From Phycisphaerae bacterium (lineage in GTDB: Bacteria; Planctomycetota; Phycisphaerae; UBA1845; Fen-1342), in assembly GCA_028277645.1 (NCBI GenBank), contig JANQFV010000035.1, forward strand, positions 1-64,000: 64,000 nt of DNA. The letters run 5' to 3'. Below the pieces are notes generated by a model. That model had not been told where the DNA came from. It did not search any database and saw only the letters and a list, made by a program, of their open reading frames with translations. Below, piece by piece: positions 8,391-16,986 of the stretch; positions within the stretch are counted from its first letter, which is position 1, and each line of letters opens with the position of its first letter. A program made the translations under genes and the position numbers.

Positions 8391-9842
8391 CTACTCCGAC
8401 AGGCATTTGATGCGGATGTTCCGGTACCACACCGGTTTGCCATGATCCTGGAAGCCGATCCGCCCGCGACGTGCCATGTCCTTGTACGCCGTCTTGAACT
8501 TGTTTTTCGTCCCGTCGGGGTTCATCCGCGGCTCGGTCCACTCGTCCAGGTTCATGTCGATGATCGGTTCGTCATTGAGGACTGCGGTGATGCGCGGCCC
8601 CTGACACGTGAGTCGCACCTGATTCCACTCGCCCGGCGGCTTCACGGCATTTGTCCGCGGCTCCAGGCAATCGTAAACCGCGCCGCACACGTGCTTGTCC
8701 AGATCTTCGCGCCCGTACGTGTCGAGCACCTGTAGCTCAATACCGGTCTGCACCGGATCGTCGATGTTGGCGGTGCGGAAGAAGATGCCGCTGTTGGCCT
8801 TCGGCACCAGCTTGAACTCAAGCTCGAGCACGAAGTCCTCGTACTCCTGCTCGGTCCAGACATAGCTGCCGCCGCGCCGCGCGAGTGTGCTGTCCTCGAC
8901 TGCCCACGCGCCATCCTTGGCCAGCCAGCCGGTCAGGTCATGCCCGTTGAAGATCTCGGCCCAGCCGTCGGGCTTCAGTTGACTGCTGGGCGTCGCATCC
9001 GCGTGCAAGTCGCCCAGAGCATACTGAATCCCGGCCAGGTAGTGTTTCAGCACCTGCGGGTTCCAGAAGATCTCGTGCCGGTGGCCCAGCGAGCAGTAGA
9101 ACACCCGTCCGCGCCCATACGGCCGAATCCAACTGACACCGATCTCGCCGTCGGTCTTCAGGATGCGCTTCTTGTTCATGTCCGAGTGTACAGGATCGAG
9201 ACTCAGCAGGATGCGCAGTCGGTCGCGCGAGAACGGCGGCTTGAACTGGTAGATCTCGTCCGCCACGCGGAAAACCGCTCCGTCGAACATGGCCGTGAGC
9301 GGACTGGTCTCATCCTCAATCCGCAGCCCGACCTCCTCGTTCCAGGGATGACCGGCAAAGTAGCCCCCCATCAGCGCGCCGAACTCCGGCCATTCGTAGA
9401 AGCAGTCCGTGGCCGCGTGAATGCCGACGATCCCCTTTCCTCCGCTTACGAAGTCGAGCAAGCCCTGCTTCATCTTCGGATCGGCGAAGAGCTCACCGGT
9501 TGTGTTGTTGAAGCAGATCGCATCAAAACGCGCCAGGCTCTTGGCCGTGAACACACTCGGGTCAGTGCTGATGAGTACTTCATATGCGCCGGTCTTCTCG
9601 CCCATGATTCGTAACGCTGCGGCGCCGTAGGGAATCGAACTGTGCCGAAAGCCCTTGCAGTCGCAGTACACGAGCAGCTTGCGCGCTTTGCTCGGCGTGG
9701 CCGGCACAGTGGACGGCGCCGCCGCCCGAATCTGTTCAAGCTCATGCGCTGGCAGGTCCTCGCCGCCGACTGCGCGCGGGCCGCCGGCCAGAATGGTCGT
9801 CCCCACGCCCAGCAACGTCGCCCACCATCTTCCGAGCCGCAT
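8391..9842 (-). CDS. Exported ThuA domain plus DUF1080 (3-keto-disaccharide hydrolase) fusion
   Basis: The 483-residue protein starts at ATG 9842, which gives a signal peptide (MRLGRWWATLLGVGTTILAG). Residues about 50-280 are a ThuA-like class I amidotransferase-type fold (KLLVYCDCKGFRHSSIP, GGKGIVGIHAATDCFYEW, GYFAGHPW). Residues about 295-483 are DUF1080, a concanavalin-like fold (AEIFNGHDLTGWLAKDGAW, KANSGIFFRTANID, RRGRIGFQDHGKPVWYRNIR). DUF1080 members hydrolyse or eliminate 3-keto-glycosides, and ThuA is linked to trehalose and disaccharide use. It is the last gene of an eight-gene operon with two exported Gfo/Idh/MocA proteins, which fits oxidation of a sugar followed by cleavage. The substrate is unknown. 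Confidence 0.92.
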   Translation of the reverse strand: MRLGRWWATLLGVGTTILAGGPRAVGGEDLPAHELEQIRAAAPSTVPATPSKARKLLVYCDCKGFRHSSIPYGAAALRIMGEKTGAYEVLISTDPSVFTAKSLARFDAICFNNTTGELFADPKMKQGLLDFVSGGKGIVGIHAATDCFYEWPEFGALMGGYFAGHPWNEEVGLRIEDETSPLTAMFDGAVFRVADEIYQFKPPFSRDRLRILLSLDPVHSDMNKKRILKTDGEIGVSWIRPYGRGRVFYCSLGHRHEIFWNPQVLKHYLAGIQYALGDLHADATPSSQLKPDGWAEIFNGHDLTGWLAKDGAWAVEDSTLARRGGSYVWTEQEYEDFVLELEFKLVPKANSGIFFRTANIDDPVQTGIELQVLDTYGREDLDKHVCGAVYDCLEPRTNAVKPPGEWNQVRLTCQGPRITAVLNDEPIIDMNLDEWTEPRMNPDGTKNKFKTAYKDMARRGRIGFQDHGKPVWYRNIRIKCLSE

Positions 9843-9868
9843 GTTCGTTCTCCAACTGCGATCCTGTC

Positions 9869-12523
9869 TCAGTCCATCGATCCGTTTGTGAGGCCGCTGT
9901 ACACGTCGGACAGTGCCGCGCCGTTCGGGTCGCGGACGCGCACCGACGCGCCCCAGCCACCACCTTCGTTGGGCACTTTGAGCAGCAGATCGTTCCATCC
10001 CTGCTCCAATTCAACAGCTGCCACATCTTCACCGAGCCGCACGCCACGGAGCACGTTGTTGGCATGCACCAGCTCGCTGTTCAGCCAGACCTTGATCCCG
10101 TCGTCGCTGCCGACTTCGAGTCGGGCGGCTTGGGCCTTGGGCGAGTGAATCCTGCTCCGCAGGTACGCCACACCCGCCGCACCGCTGAACGCAGCCTCCA
10201 GATCCACACGCCAGCCGTCGTGCGGATCCTCCGGCGGGGCCAGACGAGACCACACTGAAGCATCGAACGGCGCGCTCTCCGGCGGAAACGACACATCGAA
10301 CAGCGTCCGCCCGGTCTCACCGACACGCGTGTAGGGCCCTGCCACGAGCCACTCGGTCACCAGCCCGGTATGCGGCTCCAATTCGACCAGGGTTGCCTCG
10401 GCGAGTTCTGTGATCGCCGGCGTGGGACCACGCACAGCGAGATAGCCCAGCGCAAACTGCGCCTCTCTCCAATGCAACGGCGAAATTGCCTTGGCGACAC
10501 CTTGAATCGCAACCGCAACTTCGCCTGCAATGTGCTCGTCAGTCGCGTGCGGAATCAAGGCTTCGAGCGCTGCGGGATGATGCAACTCGGCCAGCCGCGC
10601 GACCAGCAGTCGTTGCTCCTCAGGCCGATCACACGCGGCCAGACCGTCCGCCGCCAGCCGCACGCGCTCGGTCGTTGCCAATGTTTCTGTTCGACCGACC
10701 ATGCGCGCGAACGCCCGTATCGCGTGTACGTGCCACGTCAGGCTCTCCGTCTGGTCGGCAAACTCGAGCAGGTCGCGCGCGGGCGCAGTGTCCGGCCAGG
10801 TTTGAAACGCGTCCAGTGCCGCGTCGACCAGCACGCGCTGATCGCTGCCCAATGCCGTGATCAGCGCGCTTTGCGCTTGCGGTCCGCCGATTTTCCCGAG
10901 CACGAGGTATAGCTTGGCCTGCACGCGCGGATGCGCTCCCTCGAACGCCGCCAGCACCTTCGTTACGCAGTCCGACTCCGACGGTGTCCGTCGAACGATG
11001 GCCGCAATTGCATCGCCGATAGCCTCGATATCCGCCTCTTCGCGCGACAGCCGCAGCGTCTGGATCAGCTTCGGCAGATACGACTCGTCGGCTAGCGCGC
11101 CGTACGCGTGATAGGCCGCACGGCGGAGATTGTCCTCTTCGCTGATCACCGCTGCGTCGATCTTGTCGAACTCACCATTCGACGGCCGCTTCGACAGGAT
11201 GTTGAGCAACCGCACAGCCAACATGCTGTTGGAAAGATCGATGACCTGCTGCAATTCCCGCGTGGCAGTGTCACCCGGAAGCGCGATCAGCGCCCGGCGA
11301 ACCGCGTGACGCTCCTCCGGCGCTCCGTGCTCGAGCTTGCCCACCAGCGGCCGCACGGCTCGGTCCTGGCCCAGAGCCGCGACCGCATCGATCGCGACCA
11401 TGCGCACTTCCGCGTAGGCGTCGTCCAGCCCCTTGATCGCCGCGCTCAACCCGCGCCGGCTGCCCCGTTCCACGAGCGTCTCCAGCATCGCGATTCGACC
11501 GATCGCCGAAGCGTTGTCGTACTCCGCCACGATATAATCGGTAACCTCCGAGCCCTCGAAACTCACGGCCAACTCGCGCGCCACCGCACGCACGAAAGAT
11601 TCTTCGTCACCGAGCGCGCGCAGCACTTCACCCAACGCACCAACGTCCAGCACCTGCGCAATACCGCGCAACGCCGCGCAACGCACGTGCGCGTAGTGCG
11701 CCTGGTCCGTTCGCGCCATGAGGCTGCGGTAGACGTCCGCCGCGGCGCCAACGCGTCCGTGTTCCACGTGCCGCGCGGCGAGGTCGAGCAGGCACTCGGC
11801 GGCATGTCGGCGAGCGCGCTCGTCATTTTCACGCAACAGCGCCCACATCGGTTCCGTCGCCGCCGGTAGCTCCGCGGTCCCCAGCACGCGAATCGCCGCC
11901 AGCCGCACAGCGCGATCCTCGCTCAGCGTCAGTCGCAGCAGCTTGCCCAGTGCGGCGTTGTCACGGCGACCAGCAAGAGCATCGATGACCGCCACGAGGC
12001 AATCGCCAGCAGATCCGTCGAGCGCGTCGGTCAGAACGCGGTCCGCCGCGCCCGACCGCGTCCCTGCGAGCAGCAACGCAGCGTTGCGACACGTCGCTTC
12101 GTCATGCAGTCTCTCCGCGAGAACGTCCACCGCCGCTTCGGGGGCGACCAGGTTCAATTGTTCCAGTAGGAAGTCGGGATCGGCGGCATCATCCGCAAGC
12201 GATGAACGCAACGCGCCGATGTACGTCTTGCGCAGCGCCGTGTGCTCCGGCTCGCCGGCCACGAACGCCAGCCCGTGCAGCGCTCGCCGCACGGTGGCAT
12301 CACCGCTTGCTCCAGCCGGCTGCACCGCGTCGCAGAGCACGCGGATGTCATCGGCTGTCAGTTCCAGCAGCATTGCTCGCACCTGCGGGTCCGACGTCTC
12401 GGTCAGCCGCAACACGCGTTGAACCACCTTCGAGGGCGCCTGCTCCGTTTGTGCCAATGTCAACTGTGCCACTCCCAACCACAGCACGCACACGACAAGT
12501 TCGACGCAGTATGTTCTTCTCAT
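9869..12523 (-). CDS. Exported HEAT-repeat protein with C-terminal carbohydrate-binding-like domain
   Basis: The 884-residue protein has a signal peptide (MRRTYCVELVVCVLWLGVAQ) and GGAGG eight bases before the ATG. Residues about 40-690 are degenerate HEAT/PBS-lyase-type helical repeats (units such as AAIRVLGTAELPAATEPMWA). The last 170 residues form a beta-rich domain beginning VTEWLVAGPY and containing RLEVGSDDGIKVWLNSELV and GWNDLLLKVPNEGGGWGAS. This resembles PA14/galactose-binding modules seen in planctomycete exported proteins. It is a paralogue of the protein at 27215-29782, and both directly follow a Tat Gfo/Idh/MocA gene. It is probably a periplasmic scaffold or sugar-binding partner. 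Catalysis is not expected. Confidence 0.87.
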   Translation of the reverse strand: MRRTYCVELVVCVLWLGVAQLTLAQTEQAPSKVVQRVLRLTETSDPQVRAMLLELTADDIRVLCDAVQPAGASGDATVRRALHGLAFVAGEPEHTALRKTYIGALRSSLADDAADPDFLLEQLNLVAPEAAVDVLAERLHDEATCRNAALLLAGTRSGAADRVLTDALDGSAGDCLVAVIDALAGRRDNAALGKLLRLTLSEDRAVRLAAIRVLGTAELPAATEPMWALLRENDERARRHAAECLLDLAARHVEHGRVGAAADVYRSLMARTDQAHYAHVRCAALRGIAQVLDVGALGEVLRALGDEESFVRAVARELAVSFEGSEVTDYIVAEYDNASAIGRIAMLETLVERGSRRGLSAAIKGLDDAYAEVRMVAIDAVAALGQDRAVRPLVGKLEHGAPEERHAVRRALIALPGDTATRELQQVIDLSNSMLAVRLLNILSKRPSNGEFDKIDAAVISEEDNLRRAAYHAYGALADESYLPKLIQTLRLSREEADIEAIGDAIAAIVRRTPSESDCVTKVLAAFEGAHPRVQAKLYLVLGKIGGPQAQSALITALGSDQRVLVDAALDAFQTWPDTAPARDLLEFADQTESLTWHVHAIRAFARMVGRTETLATTERVRLAADGLAACDRPEEQRLLVARLAELHHPAALEALIPHATDEHIAGEVAVAIQGVAKAISPLHWREAQFALGYLAVRGPTPAITELAEATLVELEPHTGLVTEWLVAGPYTRVGETGRTLFDVSFPPESAPFDASVWSRLAPPEDPHDGWRVDLEAAFSGAAGVAYLRSRIHSPKAQAARLEVGSDDGIKVWLNSELVHANNVLRGVRLGEDVAAVELEQGWNDLLLKVPNEGGGWGASVRVRDPNGAALSDVYSGLTNGSMD

Positions 12524-12535
12524 CGCCGCGACCTC

Positions 12536-13822
12536 CTACAGATGCCACGGTGATCGCAGGGGTTGGCTGATCAGCCGGTTAGCCTGTTCATCGCCGATGC
12601 ATTGCTCACGCTGCGGATCGAAGCGGATCATGCGCCCGGCCCGGATCGCGATGTTCGCCAGATTCACGAGCGAGCAAGAGCGGTGGGCATTGCGAATGTG
12701 GCCGTACGGCTGCCGCCGCGTGCGTACCGCTGTCTCGAAGTCGATCTGCTCCGGCGGGTCGGGCAGATCGTCGACACCGTCGAACAGCCCCTCGGGCTCG
12801 GTGCGGTAGTTGGCGTACAGCTTGCCATGCGGTCCTTCGATGAACGCACCGTCCGCAGAGCGATCGCCCTTATGCATACCGCTGTCCAGCAGCAGCGTCG
12901 TGCCGTCCGCATAGCGCATCGTGATCTGGTACCAGATGCTCACCGCGTCCGGGTGTGTCGGCCACGGCGCCTCGGCCTCGATCTCCACCGGGCTCTCATT
13001 GTCCTTGCCGAGCATGTACTGCACCGGGTCGAGGTAATGCTGCCCCATGTCGGCCAAACCGCCGCCGTCGTAGTCCCAGTAACCCCGAAAGCTCTGGTGC
13101 ACACGGTGTGGGTGATACGGTTTGTATGGCGCCGGACCGAGCCACATGTCGTAATCCAACTCGTCGGGCACCGGCTGCGCCACGAGGTCCGTGCGCCCGC
13201 TCCACATCTTCACTTTCCACGTGATGCCCTGCTGCGGTCCCAGACGCACCGTCAGCGGCGAACCAAGCCGACCGCTTGCGATCAACTTGCGCAGTCGGCG
13301 ACTCGACCCGTAGCGGTAGTAGTTGTGCGCCCGACCGTGTGTGTTCACCTGGTAGACGCGGCCATAACGCTCAATCGCTTCGATCACTGCCTGCCCTTCG
13401 CCGATCGTGCGCGTCGCCGGCTTCTCGCCCAGAATGTCCTTGCCGGCCTGGGCCGCCATGATCGCCATCACCGCGTGCCAGTGCGGCGGCGTCACGATAT
13501 GCACAGTGTCGATGTCGGTCCGATCAAGCACGTCGCGGAAGTCGGCGTACGCCTCGCACGCGCGCCCGACCTTCGCCAATGCTCGTTCCCGGTGCTTCCG
13601 ATCGACGTCACAGACCGCAAGCGTAACCGGCGGTTTCCCCTCCACGTTCTCCATCACATGTGCGGCCATCCCCATACCGCCGGTGCCGATCACGGCGCGG
13701 GTGATGACCTCACTCGGTGGTGTGAATCCGGGACCACCCAGCACGTGTCGCGGAACGATGGTGAAACTCGCCGCTGTACCCGCCGCATTCGCAAGGAATG
13801 CGCGCCGGCTGATGCGCCTCAT
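12536..13822 (-). CDS. Tat-exported Gfo/Idh/MocA family oxidoreductase
   Basis: The 428-residue protein has a twin-arginine signal (RRISRRAFLANAAGTAAS). The Rossmann motif AVIGTGGMGMAAHV follows, with the catalytic EKP in DILGEKPATRT and the C-terminal GFO/IDH beta-sheet domain. ATG 13822 is preferred because GGAGG lies about seven bases upstream. An ATG at 13840 overlaps the previous stop as ATGA and would add six residues before the Tat motif. Family members oxidise or isomerise sugars with NAD(P), often tightly bound in exported forms. It precedes the HEAT gene by 12 bases in the large operon. Confidence 0.92.
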   Translation of the reverse strand: MRRISRRAFLANAAGTAASFTIVPRHVLGGPGFTPPSEVITRAVIGTGGMGMAAHVMENVEGKPPVTLAVCDVDRKHRERALAKVGRACEAYADFRDVLDRTDIDTVHIVTPPHWHAVMAIMAAQAGKDILGEKPATRTIGEGQAVIEAIERYGRVYQVNTHGRAHNYYRYGSSRRLRKLIASGRLGSPLTVRLGPQQGITWKVKMWSGRTDLVAQPVPDELDYDMWLGPAPYKPYHPHRVHQSFRGYWDYDGGGLADMGQHYLDPVQYMLGKDNESPVEIEAEAPWPTHPDAVSIWYQITMRYADGTTLLLDSGMHKGDRSADGAFIEGPHGKLYANYRTEPEGLFDGVDDLPDPPEQIDFETAVRTRRQPYGHIRNAHRSCSLVNLANIAIRAGRMIRFDPQREQCIGDEQANRLISQPLRSPWHL

Positions 13823-13836
13823 TCTTGAACCTCCGT

Positions 13837-14703
13837 TCATGCGCCCATATCGATGCTGCGACCGATCACGCGGACGGCCCCCGCCGTCTCGGCGCGCCGG
13901 AGTATAGCGGTCACGTCTTTCCGCCGTCCACAGAGGGCGTCAATCTCATCCGTCGACATGACCATGAACGCCGTCGAAAGCGCGTCCGCAACGGCGGCGC
14001 TATCCGCGATCGCCCAAACGACGCGTTCTTCCGGCACGGCCACGCCCGACCGCGGATCGACAATATGCTGGCCGTGCAGACGTTGCCCCGAGCCGGCCAG
14101 CGCCGCGTCGACCAGCTTCAACCGTCCGAGCATGCGGTCAGCGGCTGTCGGATCGCGCAACTGCACCGGCCATTCGCCGACGGCAAATACCGTGCTTCGC
14201 CCGGAATGCACCAGGGCCGCCTCGATGCCCCACTCCCGCACAATCTCGATCACTCGATCCAGCGCATAGCCCTTGCCGATTCCGCCCAAGTCCACCGTCA
14301 CCCCCGGCACGAGCACGCCCGCCACGTGCTGCGCGGGATCCACCACCAGCGGTGGACCTGCCCCACCGTCGCGCGGCCGCCGATACGTAACATCAAACGC
14401 GCCGTCCGTCTCGTCATACAGCGTCGCCGCTAGTTGCAGACAGGTCAACGTGTCCTCCCCGATCGGCACCGGCGTATCGACGGCAGCGGCGTTGAGCTGC
14501 GCAACTTCGCTGGTGGGAATGAACCGACTGAGCGTCTGCTCAATCCGGCCAATCTCATCAAAACAGGCCCGCGCAACGTGCTCCGCATACTTCGCATCGT
14601 CATGGCACAGATACAGCTCGAACGTACACGCCATCGCGTCGCGGTCGAAGCGGTGCAGCGCCGATCCGTGCAGTTCAAACTGAATGTTGGCGTTATCGCT
14701 CAT
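13837..14703 (-). CDS. ApbE-family FAD:protein FMN transferase without signal peptide
   Basis: The 288-residue protein carries ApbE motifs: AMACTFELYLC, DGAFDVTYRRP, VDLGGIGKGYALDRVIEIV, HGQHIVDPRSGVAV and ADALSTAFMVMS. It lacks any signal sequence, lipobox or membrane span, unlike the ApbE at 7341-8381. Either it acts in the cytoplasm or its role has diverged. Its start overlaps the stop of the glycosyltransferase gene (ATGA), so translation is probably coupled. With a multiheme cytochrome in the same operon, it may flavinylate an electron-transfer protein encoded elsewhere. No candidate acceptor was seen in the window. Confidence 0.87.
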   Translation of the reverse strand: MSDNANIQFELHGSALHRFDRDAMACTFELYLCHDDAKYAEHVARACFDEIGRIEQTLSRFIPTSEVAQLNAAAVDTPVPIGEDTLTCLQLAATLYDETDGAFDVTYRRPRDGGAGPPLVVDPAQHVAGVLVPGVTVDLGGIGKGYALDRVIEIVREWGIEAALVHSGRSTVFAVGEWPVQLRDPTAADRMLGRLKLVDAALAGSGQRLHGQHIVDPRSGVAVPEERVVWAIADSAAVADALSTAFMVMSTDEIDALCGRRKDVTAILRRAETAGAVRVIGRSIDMGA

Positions 14704-16268
14704 CGATCGGCTGCCGGTGCAGAAGTGGGCGTCGAATTAGCGGCTACAAACGCCGCCCGCAGGTCCTGCCGCACGTAAACGATTAACGTCTCATCACGCC
14801 GAAAGCCGCAGTAGCTCCAGTCGTACTCATCGTGGAACCGTGGCTCCAGTGCGTCCGCCAGCGTAGCCGACGCGATAATGATGTTCGCGTCGGGATCATC
14901 CGGGATCTCACTCCAGTAGCCCACGTGCTCGAGATGCCGCAAGTACCACGGCAGCGGCCACGGATTGTCGACGATCACCTTCACGACCAGTTCCGCGTCG
15001 GACGGTGCTGCCGCCGCGAGCTGCTCCAGATAGCCGATCATGCGGTTCACACCTGCGACCGGATGGCCGTAGATGTGCGGATTGCGGACGTCGGTCACCA
15101 TCTGGAAGCTTGCCCGGCGCGCCTGCTGACTCAGTTGCACCGTAAACGCCAGCAGCACAACGACGGCTGCGACTTGCAGCGGCCGGTAATACACAACGCG
15201 CACCAGCACAGTGGCGCCAATGCCTGCCAGCAGGATCATGCCATGAAAGAACCCGAGCGCGCTCCACGGCGTCTTGTAGGGGATCACGGAGTAGATGACC
15301 GTCAGCAGCACGGTGTAGAACGCGATCACGCGCACGAGCCCGCGGTTGGCGTCACCCAACCCGCGCCCCACCAACGCCGCGATGAACCCGATTACCGTCA
15401 GTACGCCAATCAGCAGTTCACTGAAGACTGGCGCCGGCGGATAGTGCGTCCAGAACAGCACGCGGAAGTAGAAGTACCATGGATTCAGATGATCCCCCGC
15501 CACCGCTCGATCCGCGTACGTGAAGTACGTCAACAATGAATCGACAATCGCCCGCGGATTCGTGAAGAAATGTGAGAAGTGCACGGCGGAAACCACGACC
15601 GCCACACCTAGCGCAACGAGCAACGGCCGTGGCCGCAAGCTGCGGCGGACTTGCGCCGGCGAGACGCGCGGGCGTTCCAGTAGGATCGTCAGCACCACTG
15701 CCCCCAGCAACGCCACGCCGGCCAGCGCCGCGGTCTCCTTTGAGGCGTGCATCATCCCCAGCGCAAACCCCGCCAGCACCGCCCAACCCAGCGCCGCACT
15801 GTGCACATACCGCCAGCCGGCCGCAATCAGCAGCAGCGTGAAGAAGACCAGTTGCATTTCCTGTACGTAGTGCCGGCTGTAGAACACCATCGCCGGCGAC
15901 ACCGCCGTCAGCAGCGCCGCAACAACAACCGGCCACGACCCCAACCCGTCGCGCAGAAGTAGCGACAGCAGGATCAGCCCCACGCCGAACAACGCCGGCA
16001 CCAGTCGATACACGACAAACGACGTGTCGCGCCAATTCTCCGCACCACACGCCGCCAGAATCGGCACGGTGAAGTAGTACAGCGTCGGTCCGTGGTACTC
16101 GCTCGGATCGTAGCGATAGGTCCCCTGCGTCCACAGCTCGTTGCACTTGTAGGTGTGTACGGCCTCGTCGCTATGGACGGGCCGAAAATCGAGCGCCGGC
16201 AGCCGCAGCGCGAGTGCCGCGACCACACTCAGCGCGAAGACAACGACGGCGATCGAGGTGCGGTTCAT
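14700..16268 (-). CDS. Polytopic glycosyltransferase-like protein, Agl23/TIGR03663 type (GT39-like)
   Basis: The 522-residue integral membrane protein has about ten or more spans. The first lumenal/periplasmic loop holds the GT39/PMT-like signature: LPALDFRPVHSDEAVHTYKC with the acidic pair DE, then RYDPSEYHGPTLYYFTVP. These features are typical of the TIGR03663 family (flippase activity-associated Agl23 in haloarchaea). Such proteins use polyprenyl-phosphate sugars to modify external targets. It is coupled by 4-base overlaps to the F5/8C-like gene upstream and the ApbE gene downstream, so it belongs to the operon. The acceptor could be one of the exported proteins of the same operon (inference). 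Confidence 0.83.
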   Translation of the reverse strand: MNRTSIAVVVFALSVVAALALRLPALDFRPVHSDEAVHTYKCNELWTQGTYRYDPSEYHGPTLYYFTVPILAACGAENWRDTSFVVYRLVPALFGVGLILLSLLLRDGLGSWPVVVAALLTAVSPAMVFYSRHYVQEMQLVFFTLLLIAAGWRYVHSAALGWAVLAGFALGMMHASKETAALAGVALLGAVVLTILLERPRVSPAQVRRSLRPRPLLVALGVAVVVSAVHFSHFFTNPRAIVDSLLTYFTYADRAVAGDHLNPWYFYFRVLFWTHYPPAPVFSELLIGVLTVIGFIAALVGRGLGDANRGLVRVIAFYTVLLTVIYSVIPYKTPWSALGFFHGMILLAGIGATVLVRVVYYRPLQVAAVVVLLAFTVQLSQQARRASFQMVTDVRNPHIYGHPVAGVNRMIGYLEQLAAAAPSDAELVVKVIVDNPWPLPWYLRHLEHVGYWSEIPDDPDANIIIASATLADALEPRFHDEYDWSYCGFRRDETLIVYVRQDLRAAFVAANSTPTSAPAADR

Positions 16269-16981
16269 TTCACCGGCTTGGCGAAGACCTCCACCTCGGT
16301 GTAGTGATTCATGTCGTCCGCCGTGCTGCCGTTGCTGTACAGCCGCACGTAGCGGGCCTTCACGCTGTCCACCGAGATCAGCCGACCTTCGAACGTCTCC
16401 CAGTACTCCTTCGCGTCGCCGACGCCGAGACCGGCGGAGTTGTCATGGTCGTTGTTGTAGACCGTGCGGACGTTCTCGATGAAATCCGCATCGTCTGAGA
16501 CCTGCACGATCACGTCGTGATACACCCGCGCGCTGGCGTGATAGTGCCAGACTAGCAGGCCGTGGATTGCATATTTGCCCTTCAGGTCGATCTGCACCCA
16601 TTGGCGCCCGAAGCCCAGCTCGACATAGCTGCCCGAGCGGGCTTCCTTATCACCGTCGGTGACACACTTCAGCTCCCCGATAATCGGCTCGCTGTCGCTG
16701 CTAGTCACCGGCTTGTCGCGCGCGACGTTGCGCGTGCCGGGCGGGACCATCAACGGCGGACGCGGGCCCTTGCGCGGCTTTTCCAGGTTGGTGCCCGGCG
16801 GCACCTGCGTGGGCGTGCCTTTGAACGCGGGCTTGGGGAGCTTCAGCTCCAGCGCCACGCGCTTCTCTTTGTCCTTCTCCGTCGGCTTCGTTTCGTCCGG
16901 CTGGGCGATTGCCGGCGATACGAACGCCAGCAGCACGATTGCCGCAACAGCCAACGACAGCATTGGGTACATTCGAGTCAT
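16265..16981 (-). CDS. Exported F5/8 type C (discoidin/galactose-binding)-like protein
   Basis: The 238-residue protein has a signal peptide (MYPMLSLAVAAIVLLAFVSP) and a Lys/Pro-rich linker (about 30-80). The rest resembles an F5/8C galactose-binding domain: NVARDKPVTSSDSEP at the start, WVQIDLKGKYAIHGLLVWH in the middle and ARYVRLYSNGS near the end. These are the standard hallmarks (thr/ser-rich opening, QIDLG-like strand, RYVR). Such domains bind glycans. The gene lies 5 bases after the multiheme cytochrome gene and overlaps the next gene by four. It probably supplies substrate or cell-wall binding for the operon's enzymes. Confidence 0.8.
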   Translation of the reverse strand: MTRMYPMLSLAVAAIVLLAFVSPAIAQPDETKPTEKDKEKRVALELKLPKPAFKGTPTQVPPGTNLEKPRKGPRPPLMVPPGTRNVARDKPVTSSDSEPIIGELKCVTDGDKEARSGSYVELGFGRQWVQIDLKGKYAIHGLLVWHYHASARVYHDVIVQVSDDADFIENVRTVYNNDHDNSAGLGVGDAKEYWETFEGRLISVDSVKARYVRLYSNGSTADDMNHYTEVEVFAKPVK

Positions 16982-16986
16982 GGGCT

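Noticed and set aside
12563-13828. Long open frame on the plus strand opposite the Gfo/Idh/MocA gene
   Set aside because: It is antisense to a clearly coding gene with Tat signal and family motifs; the translation is His/Arg/Val-rich and lacks any motif. It is a high-GC shadow.
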